Part shown: positions 44,158 to 44,244 of the stretch, piece after piece | Layout of the letters: the number at the start of each line of letters is the position of its first letter | Position numbering within the stretch: position 1 is the stretch's first letter | Assembly: GCA_036382575.1 (NCBI GenBank) | Contig: DASVHL010000041.1 | Coordinates: 1-44,244, forward strand | DNA length: 44,244 bases | Direction of reading: 5' to 3' | From: UBA6022 sp036382575 | GTDB taxonomy: Bacteria > Patescibacteriota > Saccharimonadia > Saccharimonadales > Saccharimonadaceae | Translations under genes and position numbers: made by a program | The notes under the pieces: model-generated | The model's input: the letters and a program-made list of their open reading frames with translations, nothing else | Databases searched by the model: none | Told to the model about the DNA's origin: nothing

Positions 44158-44244
44158 AGATATCGCTACGCTCCTCCATTCATTCGTAAAAATATGTAAA
44201 CATATTTTTACTTCAATCATTACGCCGAACTCTCGGTTCTCTCC
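44158..44244. repeat. tRNA-linked structured element, copy 4 (cut by window end)
   Basis: GATATCGCTACGCTCCTCC is nearly identical to copy 3. H2 (44186-44211) has arms GTAAAAATATGT / ACATATTTTTAC, fully paired. H3's 5' arm begins CGAACTCTCGGTTCTC at 44226 and runs off the window. By analogy a minus-strand tRNA gene whose T-arm plus-strand reads close to CGAACTCTCGG should lie just to the right. Confidence 0.65.

Overview
The window looks like a chromosomal segment of a small-genome bacterium of the Patescibacteria/CPR, most likely Candidatus Saccharibacteria (TM7). This is an inference, because no rRNA gene is present. It rests on the gene mix: a Gram-positive-style wall module (two FemX-like proteins, a MurE without its N-terminal domain, a membrane-anchored lambda-lysozyme-like enzyme), a VirB2/T4SS-type pilin, a membrane-anchored Asp-box beta-propeller surface protein, sparse biosynthesis genes and many short orphan proteins. 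TGA is used as a stop (HIT-family gene, both leader ORFs), so there is no Gracilibacteria-type recoding. No transposase, integrase or CRISPR array was seen.

Layout. 1-1.4 kb: the 5' tip of pyrG (CTP synthase) with an NrdR-like box, then zwf. 1.5-8.1 kb: an accessory block with a zinc-finger PD-(D/E)XK nuclease candidate, a DUF6879 protein, a CPBP protease-like protein and several orphans; three related terminators recur here, two fused to the stop codon of the gene they end. 8.2-13.9 kb: a minus-strand nucleotide operon consisting of a structured leader, a 13-codon leader ORF, nrdA, a separate 58-aa ORF ending in CEGCQ that looks like the detached redox tail of NrdA, an 80-aa orphan, nrdB with class Ic/Id-type residues (Phe at the radical Tyr site, Glu as first metal ligand), a deoxyribosyltransferase-like/DUF84 fusion and a YecM-like protein. 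13.9-25.3 kb: a membrane-fused spermidine-synthase-like protein, a cupin-like protein, tRNA-Ser(GGA), a MacB-type ABC pair, PGI/PMI, groES-groEL under a CIRCE element, orphans, and a catalytically doubtful one-domain phosphohexomutase. 25.3-31.8 kb: a PRTase-like protein, FemX, MurE and the Asp-box protein. 31.9-33.7 kb: three consecutive promoter-gene-terminator cassettes. 33.7-44.2 kb: tsaD, a GH104-like enzyme, a second FemX, valS with a coupled leader ORF, rlmH, a HIT protein, small membrane proteins, tRNA-Ser(CGA), tRNA-Arg(GCG), tRNA-Ser(GCT) and a T4SS pilin.

Three patterns cut across the window. First, at least 18 genes have a good -10 hexamer ending 6-9 nt before the ATG and no Shine-Dalgarno sequence, so leaderless mRNAs seem common; internal operon genes and many orphan genes use Shine-Dalgarno sites instead. 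Second, three of the four tRNA genes are followed by a related element of about 130 bp with a 12-bp covarying stem, plus inverted and short direct copies of that particular tRNA's own T-arm/acceptor sequence; a fourth copy runs off the window end. This is the best candidate for an undescribed element. Third, nucleotide supply appears coordinated: near-identical NrdR-like boxes sit before nrdA and before pyrG.
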